A DNA stretch of 14,049 bases from Prevotellaceae bacterium UBA3646 (GTDB lineage: Bacteria; Bacteroidota; Bacteroidia; Bacteroidales; Bacteroidaceae). Position 1 is the first letter of the stretch. Every line of letters begins with the position of its first letter. The position numbers and the translations under genes were made by a program. Positions 11,177 to 14,049 of the stretch are shown here, one piece after another. The notes under the pieces were generated by a model. That model had not been told where the DNA came from. It searched no databases and was given only the letters and a program-made list of their open reading frames with translations. Where the stretch lies: assembly GCA_002373535.1 (NCBI GenBank), contig DFKL01000055.1, positions 3,692 to 17,740 on the forward strand. Direction: 5' to 3'.

Positions 11177-14049
11177 ATGAAAAAATTGTATTTCATTATC
11201 GCCCTCATGCTGATGGCAGCTACGGGCGTATGGGCACAGACAGATGTGTCAACTTTTGCACAACTGCAAAGTGCATTGAATGCGGGCAATGATGTAAGGC
11301 TGACGGCTAACATCAAGTTCACTTCGGCAATTACCATTAGTGGTGGTAAGAAGATAACCATCAATGGAAATGGAAAAACGATGAGTGGTCCTTCTACTCG
11401 TGCTTTTAGTATTTCTTCTGGCAATACGCTTTCCATTAAGAATGCTACGCTTAACAATTTTGACCTGAATGCAGGCGGTGGTGCCATCCGTAATAACGGT
11501 ACATTGGTGCTCGACGGATGTACCGTGAGCAACAACCACACCGACGGCAGCAACCAGGGTGGCGGTGCCATTGAGAATCAAGGCACTCTATATGCCCGTA
11601 ACACGACGTTCACAGGAAACTATTCAAGTGAAATCGGCGGAGCTATCAACAATTATATGGGTAGTCTTTACCTGAGCGAGTGTACGTTCCTCAATAACTA
11701 TACGACCTCCTCGAACACAAAGTATGGTGGCGCGATAGGTAACAACTCAAGTAATACTTTGGTCATTGTGAACTGTATATTCTCAGGTAACAAATACAAT
11801 GGCAACAATGGGCAGGCAAGTGACCTGGGCGTATATAGAACCCCGAACGATTACACTATCGCAGGCTGCACAGGGATCGCTATTACGGGTGGAACTTTGA
11901 CCACTTATCCAGAAGGAAGCGTAAGCTTGGACTTCTCTGATTTGAACAATATCAAGTTTAATTCCAGCACTACTGCTGCTTCATATGACATCACATTGTC
12001 GGACGAGAGCACAACTCACGGCACGGTGGCGTTTTCCGTTGGCGGTACGTCAGCAACAAAAGCCAAGAAAAATGAAGTGGTTACCGTCAACGTAACGCCC
12101 AATAGCGGTTACTCGACAAAGAACGTAACCGTCCGCGCCTACACCTCGTGGGGAGGTGCCAATGCACGTGCCCGCCGCGCTCCTGCGCTACAGGACGAGA
12201 TTGATGTGACCCCAGGGCAGACTGCCGGCACATGGACGTTCACCATGCCAGGAGCCAACGTATGGGTGGTAGTGACCTATGCCAAGAACCTGCAAGACTC
12301 ATGGATTCAGGCCATTGCCAACCAATACTACACAGGGTCGGCCATTGAGCCAGCCGTTACCGTAAAGGACGGCAACACCACACTGACTCAGGGAACCGAC
12401 TACACCGTAACATACGAAAACAACGTGGAAGTAGGTACGGCCAACGTAACCGTCACTGCCGTCAACGGTTCCGACTACAGCGGCACAGCCAATGCGACGT
12501 TTAACATTGAAAGAGCAGAAAACAAACTTCTGAAAGAGCTCTACGAAGCCCTCGGTGACGATGTATGGACGGGCTACGGCGAACAGACAGGTGTCATCAG
12601 CTACAGCTGTGGTGACAAGCCCAACGAGTTCCGCGCAACATTCATGGGCGGTACATATACAATAGACTTGCCATTTAGCGATTTCACAACAGTAACTAAA
12701 AATGACAACGGCGACGGTTCTTACACCTATACGCTTGTAGTGAGCCTTCCTGCACAGACAGGCATGTCCCAGGAGACGTTGCATGTAACTACGAAGAACG
12801 GTGAAATCACCGAAATGGAGAGCGAGAATGCCGGCCTTGACATGAGCAAGGAGAACAGCGGCATTGACAGCTGGGCAGCACTGCAGACCGCCATGTCCAC
12901 AGGTGGTGTCATCAAACTGACACAGAACATCACGGCAGAAAGCACCGACGCAGCACTGACCGTTCCTGCCGGCAAGACCGTCGTCCTCGAACTGAACGGA
13001 CAGACCATCAACCGCGCGCTGGCCAATGCCACAGCAGACGGTAGCGTCATCATCAACAACGGCATTCTGGCCATCACAGACACAGAGGGTGGTAAGATTA
13101 TCGGCGGTAACACCACAGGCAACGGTGGCGGTATCCTGAACAACGGCACGCTGACACTCTATGGCGGTGAAATCACAGGAAACAAGGCAGCAGGTCAAGG
13201 CGGTGGTGTTTATAACACAGTTGCTAACACAGCAACGGAAGGCTTCTGGATGACCGGTGGCCTGATTGACAACAACACGGCAAGCGGCTACGCAGCCATT
13301 GGCGGCGACGTCACCTTCAACAATCTGGTAGTCGTGCAAGTGAATGCCGACGGCACAACGCTCAGCTCAAAGACTGCAAAGGCAAACATGGCCGAATACA
13401 GCTACATCAAGCCCGTTATGCCCAACCCAGCAAAGTACGCCATCCTGACAGAGTTGTACGAAGCCCTTGGCGACGATGTATGGACAGGATACGGCGCACT
13501 GACGGGTGTCATCAGCTACAGCCGCGGTGACGAACCCAACGAGTTCCGAGCAACCTTCATGGGTGGAACCTATACCATTGACGTGCCCTTTGGCGATGTT
13601 ACATCTGCCTCCAAAGTCGATAATAGCGACGAATCGTTTACATATACGCTGACGCTTGCTCTCCCTGCACAGACAGGCATGCCTTCCGAAACCGTGCATG
13701 TGACCGTGAAGAACGGCGAGATCACCGAGATGGATAGCGAAAACGCCGGCATCGAGATGAACAAGGAAGAAGGTCCGATTTCCGGTTGGTCCGCCCTGCA
13801 GGCAGCCATGAACAACGGCGGTGTAATCAAACTGGCAGAGGATGTCGTAGCAGAAAGCACCGACGCAGCACTGACCGTTCCTGCCGGCAAGACCGTCGTA
13901 CTCGAACTGAACGGACATACCATCAACCGCGCACTGGCAAATGCCGCAGCCGAAGGTAGCGTCATCATCAACAACGGCATTCTGGCCATCACAGACACAG
14001 AGGGTGGTAAGATTATCGGCGGTAACACCACAGGCAACGGTGGCGGTAT
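11177..14049 (+). CDS. Large exported repeat protein with Pmp-like beta-helix (partial, at least 957 aa)
   Basis: The frame is open to the right edge, so the C-terminus and any anchor or sorting domain are unseen. A signal peptide (MKKLYFIIALMLMAATGVWA, cut after 20) is followed by a right-handed beta-helix-like region (about 24-240). This has GGAI motifs at about 101, 129, 154 and 184, each followed by FxxN motifs (FTGN, FLNN, FSGN), as in Chlamydia polymorphic membrane proteins. Then come an InlB-like repeat region (about 265-372), an Ig/MBG-like domain (about 374-448, QYYTGSAIEP..TYENN), and 305-residue tandem modules from about 448. Each module combines a LYEALGDDVWTGYG domain with a further beta-helix entry (WAALQxAM..GGVIKL). 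ATG 11177 was chosen for the signal peptide; ATG 11171 is also in frame. Probably a surface or secreted adhesin-like protein, controlled by the upstream AraC regulator. Confidence 0.88.
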   Translation, partial: MKKLYFIIALMLMAATGVWAQTDVSTFAQLQSALNAGNDVRLTANIKFTSAITISGGKKITINGNGKTMSGPSTRAFSISSGNTLSIKNATLNNFDLNAGGGAIRNNGTLVLDGCTVSNNHTDGSNQGGGAIENQGTLYARNTTFTGNYSSEIGGAINNYMGSLYLSECTFLNNYTTSSNTKYGGAIGNNSSNTLVIVNCIFSGNKYNGNNGQASDLGVYRTPNDYTIAGCTGIAITGGTLTTYPEGSVSLDFSDLNNIKFNSSTTAASYDITLSDESTTHGTVAFSVGGTSATKAKKNEVVTVNVTPNSGYSTKNVTVRAYTSWGGANARARRAPALQDEIDVTPGQTAGTWTFTMPGANVWVVVTYAKNLQDSWIQAIANQYYTGSAIEPAVTVKDGNTTLTQGTDYTVTYENNVEVGTANVTVTAVNGSDYSGTANATFNIERAENKLLKELYEALGDDVWTGYGEQTGVISYSCGDKPNEFRATFMGGTYTIDLPFSDFTTVTKNDNGDGSYTYTLVVSLPAQTGMSQETLHVTTKNGEITEMESENAGLDMSKENSGIDSWAALQTAMSTGGVIKLTQNITAESTDAALTVPAGKTVVLELNGQTINRALANATADGSVIINNGILAITDTEGGKIIGGNTTGNGGGILNNGTLTLYGGEITGNKAAGQGGGVYNTVANTATEGFWMTGGLIDNNTASGYAAIGGDVTFNNLVVVQVNADGTTLSSKTAKANMAEYSYIKPVMPNPAKYAILTELYEALGDDVWTGYGALTGVISYSRGDEPNEFRATFMGGTYTIDVPFGDVTSASKVDNSDESFTYTLTLALPAQTGMPSETVHVTVKNGEITEMDSENAGIEMNKEEGPISGWSALQAAMNNGGVIKLAEDVVAESTDAALTVPAGKTVVLELNGHTINRALANAAAEGSVIINNGILAITDTEGGKIIGGNTTGNGGG
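11474..11800 (+). repeat. Pmp-like GGAI/FxxN coils in the exported protein
   Basis: GGAI-type turns are encoded at 11474, 11558, 11636 and 11726, spaced 28, 26 and 30 residues apart. Between them are NNGTL or similar and CTF/TTF-xxN strands. This periodicity fits two beta-helix coils per repeat, as in the Pmp (Chlam_PMP) repeat family. Confidence 0.7.
12520..14049 (+). repeat. 915-bp tandem repeat (305-aa module), second copy cut by the window edge
   Basis: The segment 12520-13434 is repeated from 13435 at an exact offset of 915 bp with no net insertion or deletion; anchors at 12591/13506, 12936/13851 and 13040/13955 all give this offset. Identity is uneven: the module starts and their central parts are clearly diverged, while 13040-13134 and 13955-14049 (95 bp, to the window edge) are identical, and 12936-12983 is nearly identical to its counterpart. 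More copies may follow outside the window. Confidence 0.92.

Noticed and set aside
12299..13339. Minus-strand frame of 346 codons opposite the exported protein
   Set aside because: It is a shadow of the repeat modules (Cys/Val/Gly-rich), and a similar shadow recurs at the second module; the sense frame has a signal peptide and known repeat motifs.

Overview
The window looks like chromosomal DNA from a member of the Bacteroidota, most likely order Bacteroidales and plausibly Prevotellaceae. The reasons are repeated promoter motifs of the Bacteroidota type (TTTG, about 19-21 nt, TAnnTTTG), weak or absent Shine-Dalgarno sequences, and gene types typical of that group. These include a PAP2-like membrane protein downstream of rpoN, a flavodoxin/ferredoxin EFR1-type protein, and an AraC regulator with a membrane-spanning N-terminus. 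The genus is inference; no rRNA or other decisive marker is present.

Positions 1-850 hold the 5' end of typA/bipA (minus strand, cut by the window edge), a divergent promoter region, and rpsO (S15) followed by a clear hairpin terminator. A roughly 640-bp non-coding stretch follows. It carries four exact copies of an 11-bp repeat and a back-to-back pair of perfect small hairpins. A good promoter at 1490-1522 then starts a tightly packed plus-strand operon: rnr (RNase R), rpoN (sigma-54) and a PAP2-superfamily membrane protein whose start overlaps the rpoN stop.

Positions 5747-8376 form a metal and redox module. On the minus strand a Fur-family regulator is followed 9 bp later by an EFR1-type protein (flavodoxin plus two 4Fe-4S sites). 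Divergent from it is an SO_0444-type Cu/Zn efflux permease with a His/Cys-rich loop and a C-terminal HMA metal-binding domain. The two promoters face away from each other across about 50 bp that contain nested inverted repeats, a natural operator for the regulator. The EFR1 gene converges on and overlaps the PAP2 gene by 69 bp. On the minus strand at 8398-9322 lies a two-gene DNA-repair operon: a single-domain MGMT alkyltransferase, then a uracil-DNA-glycosylase-superfamily protein.

From about 9420 onward the sequence is accessory in character. A strong-looking promoter drives a roughly 100-nt leader with a 15-bp palindrome and an unrecognised 68-aa protein in visibly AT-richer DNA. Next come a membrane-anchored AraC-type regulator and a large exported protein that runs off the right end. 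The large protein has a signal peptide, Pmp-like GGAI/FxxN beta-helix repeats, an InlB-like repeat, an Ig-like/MBG-like domain, and 305-aa (915-bp) tandem modules that are partly identical at the DNA level. A 22-bp direct repeat, 32 bp apart start to start, begins inside the last codons of the AraC gene and ends just upstream of the large gene's promoter. This suggests a self-contained regulator-plus-surface-protein locus and is the most interesting part of the window.
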